A DNA stretch of 7,543 nucleotides from Bacteroidota bacterium (lineage in GTDB: Bacteria > Bacteroidota > Bacteroidia > Bacteroidales > Prolixibacteraceae), in NCBI GenBank assembly GCA_030706665.1, contig JAUZOB010000160.1, forward strand, positions 1 to 7,543, in the 5' to 3' direction. This document shows, piece after piece, positions 1-6,542 of this stretch. Position 1 is the stretch's first letter. Each line of letters starts with the position of its first letter. The notes below the pieces were generated by a model. The model saw only the letters and a program-made list of their open reading frames with translations, was not told the origin of the DNA and did not search any database. A program made the position numbers and the translations under genes.

Positions 1-239
1 AAATCAAGGTTCTGATCCTGATAAAAAAAGATAAACTCGCTATTTTTCTCAATGGCATTAATTACTTCCCGTACAGTAGCAGATCTCATATCAAATGAGA
101 ACTTTTTACTTTGAGAATAGGAATTCGCTCCTACCGCCATTAATGAGGAAAATGTGATTAAAAGAATAGTAATCTTCATCACACAAATAAATTTCCAGAG
201 GCTTCGCCTTAAGCCCCCGCTGTTTGACATTTTTTTCAT
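1..239 (-). CDS. SusC/RagA-type TonB-dependent outer-membrane receptor, N-terminal part only
   Basis: This is the 5' end of a gene that continues past the left edge; 79 codons are present. Residues 1-43 form a long signal peptide: a basic start with an LRRSLWKF stretch, a second Met at 21, a hydrophobic core ITILLITF, and a likely cleavage site near ANSYSQ (38-43). Residues 47-79 (FSFDMRSATVREVINAI, then FIFFYQDQNLD) match the start of an STN domain (secretin and TonB N-terminus). In SusC-type receptors that domain precedes the carboxypeptidase-like, plug and barrel domains. STN-bearing receptors sit in the outer membrane, import glycans or other nutrients with a SusD partner, and signal through FecR to an ECF sigma factor; both are encoded just upstream. 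I chose the ATG at 239 because homologues have this basic lead-in; the ATGs at 230 and 179 are alternatives. A short inverted repeat (200-215, arms GGCTT/AAGCC) lies early in the coding sequence. The family is clear, the substrate unknown. Confidence 0.9.
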   Translation of the reverse strand, partial: MKKMSNSGGLRRSLWKFICVMKITILLITFSSLMAVGANSYSQSKKFSFDMRSATVREVINAIEKNSEFIFFYQDQNLD

Positions 240-265
240 AAATTTGGTTGTTTAATTTAATAATT

Positions 266-279
266 TGACCTAAAGGTCA
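266..279 (-). other. Small hairpin in the susC-like leader
   Basis: The perfect inverted repeat TGACC-TAAA-GGTCA (5-bp arms, 4-nt loop) lies 27 nt upstream of the receptor start codon. It would form a small stem-loop in the transcript. No T-tract follows on the minus strand, so it is not a terminator. A role in translation or mRNA stability is only a guess. Confidence 0.35.
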
Positions 280-291
280 TTTGATTAACCT

Positions 292-320
292 AACGGGGTA
301 TGGTGCGAACATATCCCGTT
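292..320 (-). other. Hairpin between the FecR gene and the receptor gene
   Basis: AACGGGGTAT (292-301) and ATATCCCGTT (311-320) flank a 9-nt loop. Read as minus-strand RNA, 9 of 10 positions pair, with one A-C mismatch. Seven A residues precede the stem on that strand and no T-tract follows, so it does not look like an intrinsic terminator for the FecR message. On the plus strand all ten positions pair, counting one G-U, and seven T follow (319-325), which is terminator-like for any rightward transcript leaving the receptor region. The position, just after FecR and before susC, fits an mRNA-processing or stability element that uncouples receptor expression from anti-sigma expression. That role is inferred. 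Confidence 0.5.
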
Positions 321-337
321 TTTTTAATTTCCCCAAT

Positions 338-1504
338 TCATTTTTTCACATAATATTTATCATTTTTATTGATTAATTGTAATGTTGACGCAAAAGCAAC
401 ATTCTGTAGCACGACATCAATATTATCTTTCAAATCCAGTTTCCCTGAAAACGAGATACTTTGAACATCACTACCCGGAATAATTGTTTTATTATAATAT
501 CTGCTTATTTTCTTCAACACTTCAGACATCGGTTCTCCTTGAAAAATCAAATAGCCATAGACCCAGGATGTACTGAGGCTGACATCTGCCTTACCTTTAT
601 TCAGATCTTTATGATCTTTATTATAATAAGCTCCTTCACCGGGAACCAAGTTTACACCTTTAGCAAAAAGTTGATTTTTCTTAACGGTTACCCTCCCCTC
701 AGCTAAAACGGTCCGGGTAACTTTATCATCATTATAGGAACTAACATCAAACTTTGTTCCTGTAACAATAACTTTAACATTGGGGGTATTTACATGGAAG
801 GGATTCTTCGGGTTCTTTGCAACATCGAAATATGCTTCACCCGTAAGATAAACCTCTCTTGTACGTCCGGAGAAATGCGGAGGATACAACAACTTGCTTC
901 CTGAATTCAACCAAATATGGGTCCCGTCAGATAAGGTAATCTTCATTCGTTTTCCATAGGGAATCAGTAATTGATTCAAACCTTTCGATTCTGTTTTATC
1001 TGAGTTCTCATTAATTGTATCCTTGTTTAGGATCAGATCTCCGGAAGCTAATTGTTTTAAGGTGTTTTGTTTTGAATTAAAATGATGCACAGACCCATCG
1101 GCTAAAATTACAGTTCCGGTTTCTGACAATTCCAACATTGCAAACTCTTTGTCAATCCGATACTTATTAAATTGTTCGAAACCAACATATCCTATTCCAA
1201 GAAGAAGAATAAAAATCGCTGCATATTTCATTATACTTCTGAAAGTAATCTTTCTTCTCTTCTCCTTAACTTCAGACAAGCGAGCCCAAATAGCATCCAG
1301 GCGTTCTTCCGAAACTTCTTCTTCAATCGGAGCCAATGACTTTATGATAATTGAAGCTTCTTTAACACTTGAATAAACTTCAGGATGTTCCGACAGAATT
1401 TGATTCCATCGCTCATTTAATTCTTGTGTAGGGCGTATTACCCATTCGACAAAATCACGGTCATCGATTAAATCGTCTAAATTGTATTTAGTGTATTTAT
1501 CCAT
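338..1504 (-). CDS. FecR-family anti-sigma factor, inner-membrane
   Basis: This 388-residue protein is predicted to hold the neighbouring ECF sigma factor at the membrane and release it when the TonB-dependent receptor binds its ligand. Residues 1-90 are a charged cytoplasmic region (MDKYTKYNLDDLIDD at the start) that should bind sigma. One transmembrane helix follows at about 94-112 (YAAIFILLLGIGYVGF), after the basic stretch KEKRRK. The periplasmic FecR domain covers about 180-275, with PYGKRMKITLSDG, HIWLNSGSKLLYP, VYLTGEAYFDV and VTGTKFDV. The C-terminus from about 314 (WVYGYLIFQGEPMSEVL) matches the DUF4974 domain usual in Bacteroidota FecR proteins. Length and order are typical and the gene is intact. 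An in-frame ATG 13 codons upstream (1543) exists, but MQLAAFIRCNSKR is unlike FecR starts, so I use 1504. The sigma gene lies 338 bp upstream and the receptor 98 bp downstream. Confidence 0.93.
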   Translation of the reverse strand: MDKYTKYNLDDLIDDRDFVEWVIRPTQELNERWNQILSEHPEVYSSVKEASIIIKSLAPIEEEVSEERLDAIWARLSEVKEKRRKITFRSIMKYAAIFILLLGIGYVGFEQFNKYRIDKEFAMLELSETGTVILADGSVHHFNSKQNTLKQLASGDLILNKDTINENSDKTESKGLNQLLIPYGKRMKITLSDGTHIWLNSGSKLLYPPHFSGRTREVYLTGEAYFDVAKNPKNPFHVNTPNVKVIVTGTKFDVSSYNDDKVTRTVLAEGRVTVKKNQLFAKGVNLVPGEGAYYNKDHKDLNKGKADVSLSTSWVYGYLIFQGEPMSEVLKKISRYYNKTIIPGSDVQSISFSGKLDLKDNIDVVLQNVAFASTLQLINKNDKYYVKK

Positions 1505-1842
1505 TCTTTTACTATTACACCTTATAAAGGCAGCCAATTGCAAAACATCATCAAAAAAATTAATGTTTTTTCACTTTTTTTTACATCTCAAAAGGAGCCC
1601 CCACGATTCCCCTGAATATCCTTCAATCCCCGATTTGAAAAGGAGAATAAGTTTCTTCCTGGAATCAATGAAAACTTTCTACAAAGGAATAAGTTCGGAT
1701 AAAAAATATTCAGGCTAAAAATGAGATTATGACTAAAGATGAATCCCTCATAACGTATGTATATACACATTTTGAGCTTTGCAAAAGCTGCAATGCTATA
1801 TGTTAAAATCTTTTGAATGACTATAAAAAAGAATGGATCAGA
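1505..1842. other. 338-bp intergenic region between sigma and FecR genes
   Basis: I see no convincing gene here. On the minus strand (sense for both neighbours) it holds three G-runs within 34 nt (complement of C-runs at 1598-1602, 1609-1612 and 1628-1631). These are followed by A-tracts around 1574-1582 and 1552-1559, leading to the FecR start. No TAnnTTTG box is present on the minus strand, so a housekeeping FecR promoter is not evident; either read-through from the sigma gene or a promoter read by the ECF sigma itself would fit. Two palindromes lie near the sigma end: TGTATATACA (1758-1767) and AGCTTT-GCA-AAAGCT (1775-1789). The latter could form a hairpin in the sigma message but lacks a T-tract. 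Confidence 0.6.
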
Positions 1843-2448
1843 TTATTTACATAAAACAAGCCGGCGGGAGATCAACAATAAAATATGATTACGATAAGAT
1901 GTGTCTATTGATCCTTTTAATGATTTCACTGCTCTGTAGATAAGATTCCGACAAGCTTCAACCCCCATATCCAGTATCTGGGAAATTTCTTCATACTCCA
2001 GTCCCTTAGTGAATTTCAAATAGATGGCTTCCTTTTGCCGGGGACTCAGTTTTTCAATCGCATCAAACAGTTGTTTCGATAAATCCTGATAGCTCTCATT
2101 TGAGATTATTTCCTGTTCGATTGAATACCGAACACCAAACATAACCTCTGTAAATTCTTTATCGGTAAAACGAGATTCATATTGCAATTGACGAAGCAGT
2201 TTCCTTCGAAATGATTTAAGCAAATAAAACTCGATATTGTCAGTTTCTCCCAAATTTCTCCGATTCCTTATTAAATCAGAAAACAGATCCTGAATTGAGT
2301 CTTCAATAATATCAGTATTTGAAGTAAACTTCAATCCGTATTGATAAAGTATTTTTGCCGTTCCAGAATAAATCAACGCAAGAGCCTTATCATCTCCATT
2401 CCTAAAATTGAACCAAACTTGAGCTTCTTGTTGATTTTGGAAATTCAT
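1843..2448 (-). CDS. ECF-type RNA polymerase sigma factor
   Basis: This 201-residue cytoplasmic sigma-70 family protein directs RNA polymerase to the promoters of its receptor locus once FecR releases it. Region 2 covers about 20-90: ALALIYSGTAKILYQYG, then DIIEDSIQDLFSDLIRNR (46-63, core-binding and -10 recognition), then FYLLKSFRRKLLRQL. A linker follows to about 125. Region 4 covers about 130-178, with LSPRQKEAIYLKFTKGL and a helix-turn-helix EYEEISQILDMGVEACRNLI that reads the -35 element, ending AVKSLKG. The C-terminal tail 185-201 (HILLLISRRLVLCK) is hydrophobic and basic, as in many Bacteroidota members. Length and layout are typical of the subgroup paired with FecR and SusC. The ATG at 2448 lies about 20 nt after the predicted transcription start of a canonical promoter. 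The regulon is not visible beyond the module itself. Confidence 0.95.
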   Translation of the reverse strand: MNFQNQQEAQVWFNFRNGDDKALALIYSGTAKILYQYGLKFTSNTDIIEDSIQDLFSDLIRNRRNLGETDNIEFYLLKSFRRKLLRQLQYESRFTDKEFTEVMFGVRYSIEQEIISNESYQDLSKQLFDAIEKLSPRQKEAIYLKFTKGLEYEEISQILDMGVEACRNLIYRAVKSLKGSIDTSYRNHILLLISRRLVLCK

Positions 2449-2472
2449 TTTTCAATGATTTAGTAGGCAGGT

Positions 2473-2503
2473 CAAAGATAAAAAACGCTCTGGTAAACGC
2501 AAA
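2473..2503 (-). promoter_or_regulatory. Bacteroidota housekeeping-type promoter for the ECF sigma gene
   Basis: On the minus strand a perfect -33 element TTTG (2503-2500) is followed by a 19-bp spacer and a perfect -7 element TATCTTTG (2480-2473), matching TAnnTTTG. Both elements and the spacing fit the pattern established for the primary sigma factor of Bacteroides. Transcription would start near 2467, leaving a leader of about 20 nt before the ATG at 2448. The ECF gene is thus probably read by the primary sigma factor, with activity controlled by FecR rather than by transcription alone. Confidence 0.72.
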
Positions 2504-2591
2504 AAATTTCAAAAAAACACATTAAGTAATCCATAGTCAAGACTATTCTGATTATTCCTTCAGAGGGAACTCAGATGTGGTCCAATCATCC

Positions 2592-2639
2592 TTTCGACGA
2601 CTAAACCACGACCAAACCACGTACGAAGGACGAACGAAG
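2592..2639. repeat. Degenerate repeat with 11-bp period upstream of the sigma promoter
   Basis: Written in 11-base steps from 2592 the sequence is TTTCGACGACT, AAACCACGACC, AAACCACGTAC, GAAGGACGAAC, then GAAG. AAACCACG recurs exactly 11 bp apart (2603 and 2614), and ACGAAG recurs 11 bp apart (2623 and 2634). The period is close to one helical turn and the array ends about 90 bp upstream of the -33 element. It has no open frame and no spacers. A protein-binding array, a slippage-born repeat or a dispersed Bacteroidota intergenic repeat are all possible; the function is unknown. Confidence 0.6.
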
Positions 2640-2737
2640 TTAGGTGTTGCTTCCTTTTACTTTTAGTTTTACACAGCCTCAAATATTATCTGCAGATTGT
2701 GTTTCTCTCTTTATAATGGTCTCAATAAAATAACACA

Positions 2738-2767
2738 AAGGGTATCTCACAAAACTAAGATACCCTT
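2738..2767 (-). terminator. Terminator of araA
   Basis: AAGGGTATCT and AGATACCCTT form a perfect 10-bp stem around a 10-nt loop, starting 21 nt after the araA stop codon on the minus strand. A T-rich but interrupted tail (TGTGTTATTTTATT) follows. It should end the araA transcript before the sigma gene, so araA and the signalling module are separate units. Confidence 0.75.
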
Positions 2768-2788
2768 CGCTCTAATAAAATATGGGTT

Positions 2789-4294
2789 CTATTTCAATGC
2801 TTTGTTAAGCAAATAAAACATTTCATTCCACCGTAATTCTTTCTTGAATTCTGTCAGACATGTATCCTTATTAATATTTACGAATTCTATGTCAGCAATT
2901 TCACAGAAGTCCTCGATGCACTCTGCGGTGATTGCTTTACTGAAACTTGTGTGATGAGCACCACCGGCAAGAATCCAGGCTCCTGCTCCAACCTGAAGGT
3001 TTGGTTGCGGAGTCCATAAAGCACGAGCAACAGGTAGTTTTGGAAGATCATGTTCCGGAACCTCAACATCGACATCGTTAACAATCATACGGAAACGATT
3101 TCCCATATCAATAATTGAAGCAGCAATAGCCGGACCAGCAGGTACGTTAAATACCATACGGGCTGGAGCATCTTTTCCTCCGATTCCTAAAGGATGAACT
3201 TCAATCTTGGTTTTGCCGTCGCCAATAGTCGGACATACCTCAAGCATGTGAGCGCCTAAAGCTTTCATTCCGGATGGATCGAGATGATAAGTATAGTCTT
3301 CCATGAATGAAGTACCACCGGGCAATCCGATACTCATCACTTTCATTGCTCTTACCAAAGCAGCATGCTTCCAGTCACCTTCGGCACCAAATCCGTATCC
3401 GTCTTCCATTAAACGCTGTACGGCTAGCCCTGGAAGCTGTTTCAGTCCGTATAAATCTTCGAAAGTTGTAGTGAATCCTTTAAATCCGCCTTCTTCAAGG
3501 AATGCGCGCATCCCTAATTCGATCCGAGCCTGAGTCCGTACGTTCTCATAATATTCAGCACCCGGTTTTCCGGCTGCATCAATCAGATATTTCTCATTGT
3601 ATTCTGCGTACAACTTGTCGACTTCTACTTCTGTAACCGCATCAATCTTCGCAACAAGGTCGCCCATTGGGAAATAGTTTACAGAGAAGCCGAAACGCAA
3701 TTGTGCTTCAACTTTGTCACCTTCGGTAACTGCCACTTCGCGCATGTTATCACCAAAGCGGGCAAATTTAGCACTTTGCCAGTCGTACCATCCTGCACAA
3801 GCACGAGACCATATCCCTAATCTTTCCTGAACCTGTTCATCTTTCCAGTAGCCAACAACAACTTTCCGGTTCTTGCGCAGACGGGTAAAGATAAAGCCAT
3901 GTTCACGGTCGCCATGTGCAGACTGATTTAGGTTCATGAAGTCCATGTCCATTTCACTCCACGGAATATCGCGGTTGTATTGAGTGTGTAAATGAGCTAC
4001 CGGTTTATTTAAAATCTTAAGCCCATTAATCCACATTTTCGAGGGTGAGAATGTATGCATCCATGTGATGATGCCGATACAATTAGCAGCAGTATTTGCT
4101 TCGACACATAAGCTGGTAATTGCATCAGGGGTTGTCAATACCGGTTTGAAAACAACACTTACCGGAATTTTTGACGAGGCATTTAAGGTTTCTGCAATTT
4201 CTTGTGAATGGACTGCAACTTGTTTCAACGTTTCCTCTCCGTAGAGATGCTGACTCCCCGTCACAAACCAAACTTCTAAATTCTTTAAATTCAT
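2789..4294 (-). CDS. araA: L-arabinose isomerase
   Basis: This cytoplasmic enzyme converts L-arabinose to L-ribulose, the first step of the AraA-AraB-AraD route to D-xylulose 5-phosphate, and uses a Mn2+-type metal. The 501-residue length matches the family (about 500). The start VWFVTGSQHLYGEETL is typical of AraA. Residues matching the E. coli active site are E305 (in GFGAEGDWK), E332 (FMEDYTYH), H349 (GAHMLEVCP) and H447/H448 (GGAHHTSF). All are present and the frame is intact. The ATG at 4294 is the only start that gives the family N-terminus. araA stands alone here: no araB or araD lies next to it, a terminator follows, and gnd diverges upstream. A promoter-like -7 box and short repeats lie just upstream and may confer arabinose control, which the sequence does not prove. 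Confidence 0.98.
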   Translation of the reverse strand: MNLKNLEVWFVTGSQHLYGEETLKQVAVHSQEIAETLNASSKIPVSVVFKPVLTTPDAITSLCVEANTAANCIGIITWMHTFSPSKMWINGLKILNKPVAHLHTQYNRDIPWSEMDMDFMNLNQSAHGDREHGFIFTRLRKNRKVVVGYWKDEQVQERLGIWSRACAGWYDWQSAKFARFGDNMREVAVTEGDKVEAQLRFGFSVNYFPMGDLVAKIDAVTEVEVDKLYAEYNEKYLIDAAGKPGAEYYENVRTQARIELGMRAFLEEGGFKGFTTTFEDLYGLKQLPGLAVQRLMEDGYGFGAEGDWKHAALVRAMKVMSIGLPGGTSFMEDYTYHLDPSGMKALGAHMLEVCPTIGDGKTKIEVHPLGIGGKDAPARMVFNVPAGPAIAASIIDMGNRFRMIVNDVDVEVPEHDLPKLPVARALWTPQPNLQVGAGAWILAGGAHHTSFSKAITAECIEDFCEIADIEFVNINKDTCLTEFKKELRWNEMFYLLNKALK

Positions 4295-4344
4295 AGTCTA
4301 TAGTTTTAATGATTAATGTTAAGTTGCTTACCCTTTGTCAGGAT

Positions 4345-4367
4345 TCAATATTGTATCAATATTTGAT
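4345..4367. promoter_or_regulatory. Candidate operator: direct and inverted repeat in the araA leader
   Basis: TCAATATT occurs twice with an 11-bp step (4345-4352 and 4356-4363). The second copy is embedded in the perfect inverted repeat ATCAA-TAT-TTGAT (4355-4367). The site lies just downstream of the predicted araA -7 box, where a bound repressor would block transcription. The geometry fits an operator; the regulator is unknown and AT-rich DNA gives such patterns by chance. Confidence 0.35.
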
Positions 4368-4369
4368 TA

Positions 4370-4377
4370 CAAATTTA
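4370..4377 (-). promoter_or_regulatory. Candidate -7 box of the araA promoter
   Basis: The minus-strand sequence TAAATTTG matches the Bacteroidota -7 element TAnnTTTG exactly. Transcription would start near 4364, giving a leader of about 70 nt. There is no good TTTG at the -33 spacing, which suits a promoter that needs an activator, or the match is chance in AT-rich DNA. Confidence 0.4.
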
Positions 4378-4634
4378 TAAGAGTAAATTTTACATTTTTT
4401 CTGGAAATAAAAAAATTTTTATCACATTTTTCTATTTTTTTATTGTTCTTCTAAAATCGACATTCTATAGTATGAACGTCACGAATTCTGATTCGAATAT
4501 TATCACTCACTGTATTTCTGAATATAATGTTACATTATACTCTCTCCCTAAAACGTCATTTTTGTCGTGTATCTGTGACTTTTAAAATTGTACGCTCCGA
4601 ATAAAAAATTGTTTTATCCTTAATTTTTCAGAAC

Positions 4635-4662
4635 CAGTTCAACTCTTAAGGGGGTCAAACTG
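4635..4662 (+). other. Imperfect hairpin or dyad upstream of gnd
   Basis: Outer arms CAGTT (4635-4639) and AACTG (4658-4662) pair fully. A symmetric CA/CA internal loop follows, then ACTCT against GGGGT (three Watson-Crick and two G-U pairs) around the loop TAAG. It lies 155 bp before the gnd start with no T-tract, so it is not a terminator. It may be an operator-like dyad or a leader structure. Confidence 0.3.
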
Positions 4663-4817
4663 TTAATGTATCGCATAATCATTATTTTTAAATATTATAC
4701 AATAAGACAAAAGTTCGGTTAAAGTGTTTTAAAACTGTCCATCGTAAAACAATAAGTTGCAACAGACATTTTAATAAGAATAAAGTACTGAATTATATTG
4801 TAGATAAATCGAAAAAC

Positions 4818-6266
4818 ATGAAAGCAGACATTGGGTTAATCGGCTTAGCTGTAATGGGTGAAAATCTGGTACTCAATATGGAAAGCAAAGGATATACGGT
4901 TGCTGTATACAACCGAAGTACAGAAAAAGTAGATAAATTTTTAAATGATCGGGGGAAAGGTAAGAACTTTATCGGAGCCCACTCTATAAAAGAATTGGCA
5001 GAATCGTTAAAATCTCCTCGCAAAGTAATGATGCTTGTAAAAGCAGGTCAGGCCGTTGACGCTCTAATAGAACAATTAACGCCTTACCTTGAACCGGGAG
5101 ATATTATTATTGACGGAGGAAATTCAAATTTTCAAGACACAATTCGCCGTACTCGCGAAGTAGAAGCAATGGGGCTTTTATATGTCGGATCAGGAGTATC
5201 GGGCGGAGAAGAAGGTGCTTTGAAAGGCCCATCATTAATGCCCGGTGGCTCATCCGTTGCATGGCCGTTTATAAAAGAGATATTTCAAAATATTGCTGCT
5301 AAAGTAGAAGATGGAAATCCTTGTTGCGACTGGGTCGGAGAGAACGGCTCCGGACATTTTGTAAAGATGGTCCATAATGGAATTGAATATGGTGACATGC
5401 AAATTATCAGCGAAACTTATTACCTGATGAAAAATCTGCTTGGCATGAATTACGATGAAATGCATGAAACTTTTGCAGAATGGAATAAAGGCGATTTAAA
5501 CTCTTATTTGATTGAAATTACTGCCGACATCCTGAAATACAAAGACTATGACGGGATTCCGCTTGTAGAAAAGATTCTCGATACTGCCGGACAGAAAGGA
5601 ACCGGAAAATGGACCGGGATTTCAGCACTAGAACTGGGAGTTCCTCTTACCTTAATTGCAGAATCGGTGTTTGCCAGGACACTCTCTGCGAATAAAGAAG
5701 AGCGAATTAATGCGTCTAAAATATATAAAGCTCCAGAAGTCGCATTTACAGGCAACAAGAAAGAGTTTTTGGGAAATCTAAAGAATGCTCTTTATGCATC
5801 CAAGATCGTTTCGTATGCACAGGGATACCTCTTAATGCATGAAGCAGCAAAAGAATACGGTTGGAATCTTAATTACGGCGGGATTGCTCTCATGTGGAGA
5901 GGCGGTTGTATCATTCGTTCCGCATTTCTGAATAAAATCAAGGATGCTTTTGATCATAATCCAGATTTGCAGAATCTACTACTTGACCCATTCTTCCAAA
6001 GCAAGATCACTCAAGCATTAAACGGATGGAGAAATATTGTTGCAGAAGCCGTACTAAATGGGATTCCAGTGCCGGCATTTAGCTCTGCCCTATCCTATTT
6101 TGACGGATTCAGATCATTAAATCTCCCGGCAAATTTAATACAGGCTCAACGAGACTACTTTGGAGCTCATACTTACGAACGGATTGATCAGGATCGTGGC
6201 AAATTTTTCCATACCAACTGGACAGGTCATGGAGGGGATACAGCATCCTCTTCTTATAACGTCTGA
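4818..6266 (+). CDS. gnd: 6-phosphogluconate dehydrogenase, decarboxylating
   Basis: This cytoplasmic enzyme oxidises and decarboxylates 6-phosphogluconate to D-ribulose 5-phosphate and CO2, yielding NADPH in the oxidative pentose-phosphate pathway. The 482-residue length is that of the long, dimeric type. The N-terminal Rossmann fold shows GLAVMG (9-14) and NRS (32-34), which in known family members contacts the NADP 2'-phosphate. Substrate-binding and catalytic elements follow: GSGVSGGEEGALKGPSLMPGG (124-144), then HFVKMVHNGIEYGDMQ with K183 and E190, the usual proton-relay residues. The all-helical C-terminal domain follows, and its tail carries QRDYFGAHTYER (R445, H451), which reaches into the partner's active site. 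The frame is intact and no key residue is missing. The ATG at 4818 gives the standard family start. It faces away from araA. In many Bacteroidota zwf and pgl follow gnd; here a strong terminator follows instead. Confidence 0.98.
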   Translation: MKADIGLIGLAVMGENLVLNMESKGYTVAVYNRSTEKVDKFLNDRGKGKNFIGAHSIKELAESLKSPRKVMMLVKAGQAVDALIEQLTPYLEPGDIIIDGGNSNFQDTIRRTREVEAMGLLYVGSGVSGGEEGALKGPSLMPGGSSVAWPFIKEIFQNIAAKVEDGNPCCDWVGENGSGHFVKMVHNGIEYGDMQIISETYYLMKNLLGMNYDEMHETFAEWNKGDLNSYLIEITADILKYKDYDGIPLVEKILDTAGQKGTGKWTGISALELGVPLTLIAESVFARTLSANKEERINASKIYKAPEVAFTGNKKEFLGNLKNALYASKIVSYAQGYLLMHEAAKEYGWNLNYGGIALMWRGGCIIRSAFLNKIKDAFDHNPDLQNLLLDPFFQSKITQALNGWRNIVAEAVLNGIPVPAFSSALSYFDGFRSLNLPANLIQAQRDYFGAHTYERIDQDRGKFFHTNWTGHGGDTASSSYNV

Positions 6267-6285
6267 TTCGGATTAAAGAAATTAT

Positions 6286-6299
6286 TCTGATTAATCAGA
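6286..6299. repeat. 14-bp perfect palindrome after gnd
   Basis: TCTGATTAATCAGA is identical to its reverse complement. It lies between the gnd stop codon and its terminator. It could be a binding site or a small stem in the 3' untranslated region. No partner is evident. Confidence 0.4.
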
Positions 6300-6305
6300 T
6301 CGTGG

Positions 6306-6333
6306 AGGGGAACTCAGCTTTAAGAGTTCCCCT
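6306..6333 (+). terminator. Terminator of gnd
   Basis: AGGGGAACTC and GAGTTCCCCT form a perfect GC-rich 10-bp stem with an 8-nt loop, followed directly by TTTTATT. It begins 40 nt after the gnd stop. This is a strong intrinsic terminator and should close the gnd unit. Confidence 0.9.
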
Positions 6334-6417
6334 TTTTATTGACTTATTTCATGAATTTCTTATTTCACTCAATTCTCCAAATAAGAAAACACCTTATCCG
6401 ATCTCAGTCCTATAAAC

Positions 6418-6453
6418 AAAAAGAGGCTTCACCCTTGAAGGTTAGCCTCTTTT
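6418..6453 (-). terminator. Distal terminator of the cold-shock gene, possibly bidirectional
   Basis: AAAAGAGGCT (6419-6428) and AGCCTCTTTT (6444-6453) form a perfect 10-bp stem. On the minus strand the stem runs into TTTTTGTTTAT, a good release tail, about 90 nt after the cold-shock stop codon. On the plus strand TTTTCTCTCTC follows, so it may also back up the gnd terminator. Confidence 0.7.
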
Positions 6454-6491
6454 CTCTCTCAGGCATTTTCAGCCTAATTTTTTTCTTAAAA

Positions 6492-6516
6492 AAGCTTCTC
6501 GTAAACGATAATGCTT
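6492..6516 (-). terminator. Proximal terminator candidate of the cold-shock gene
   Basis: On the minus strand AAGC and GCTT enclose TCGT-TT-ACGA, giving a two-part stem with an internal loop (ATTA opposite GAA), followed by TTTT within a run of six T. It begins 27 nt after the cold-shock stop. The stem is weak, and the hairpin further on is the stronger one. Confidence 0.45.
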
Positions 6517-6542
6517 GAGATTAAAATTACTTCGAATATAAA

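Larger units (their letters stand above)
4295..4817. other. 523-bp divergent intergenic region, araA / gnd
   Basis: This very AT-rich stretch holds no gene. It must contain the promoters for leftward araA and rightward gnd. Near araA there is a TAnnTTTG match and an 11-bp direct repeat (separate entries). In the middle lies CGAAT-TCTG-ATTCG (4482-4495), a short inverted repeat. Nearer gnd there is an imperfect 28-bp hairpin (4635-4662). I found no convincing TTTG / TAnnTTTG pair for gnd, so its start site is open. Confidence 0.7.

Noticed and set aside
1598..1631. G-quadruplex in the FecR leader
   Set aside because: Only three G-runs are present and one loop is 16 nt; a fourth run is missing.
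1588..1770. 60-codon minus-strand open frame between the sigma and FecR genes
   Set aside because: No family resemblance, biased toward Phe, Ile and Leu as expected of AT-rich noncoding DNA, and it spans the G-runs and palindromes of an intergenic region.
2592..2639. Short repeat read as a CRISPR array
   Set aside because: Units are 11 bp with no spacers, and no cas genes are nearby.
3303..3533. Open frame opposite araA, and similar frames opposite gnd and FecR
   Set aside because: They lie wholly within strongly conserved genes on the other strand and show no domain of their own.
4793..4800. TATATTGT as the gnd -7 box
   Set aside because: It does not match TAnnTTTG closely, no -33 element is properly spaced, and it would start transcription almost at the ATG.
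6461..6484. AGGC...GCCT hairpin followed by a T-run on the plus strand
   Set aside because: The stem is only four pairs and lies beyond two stronger terminators.
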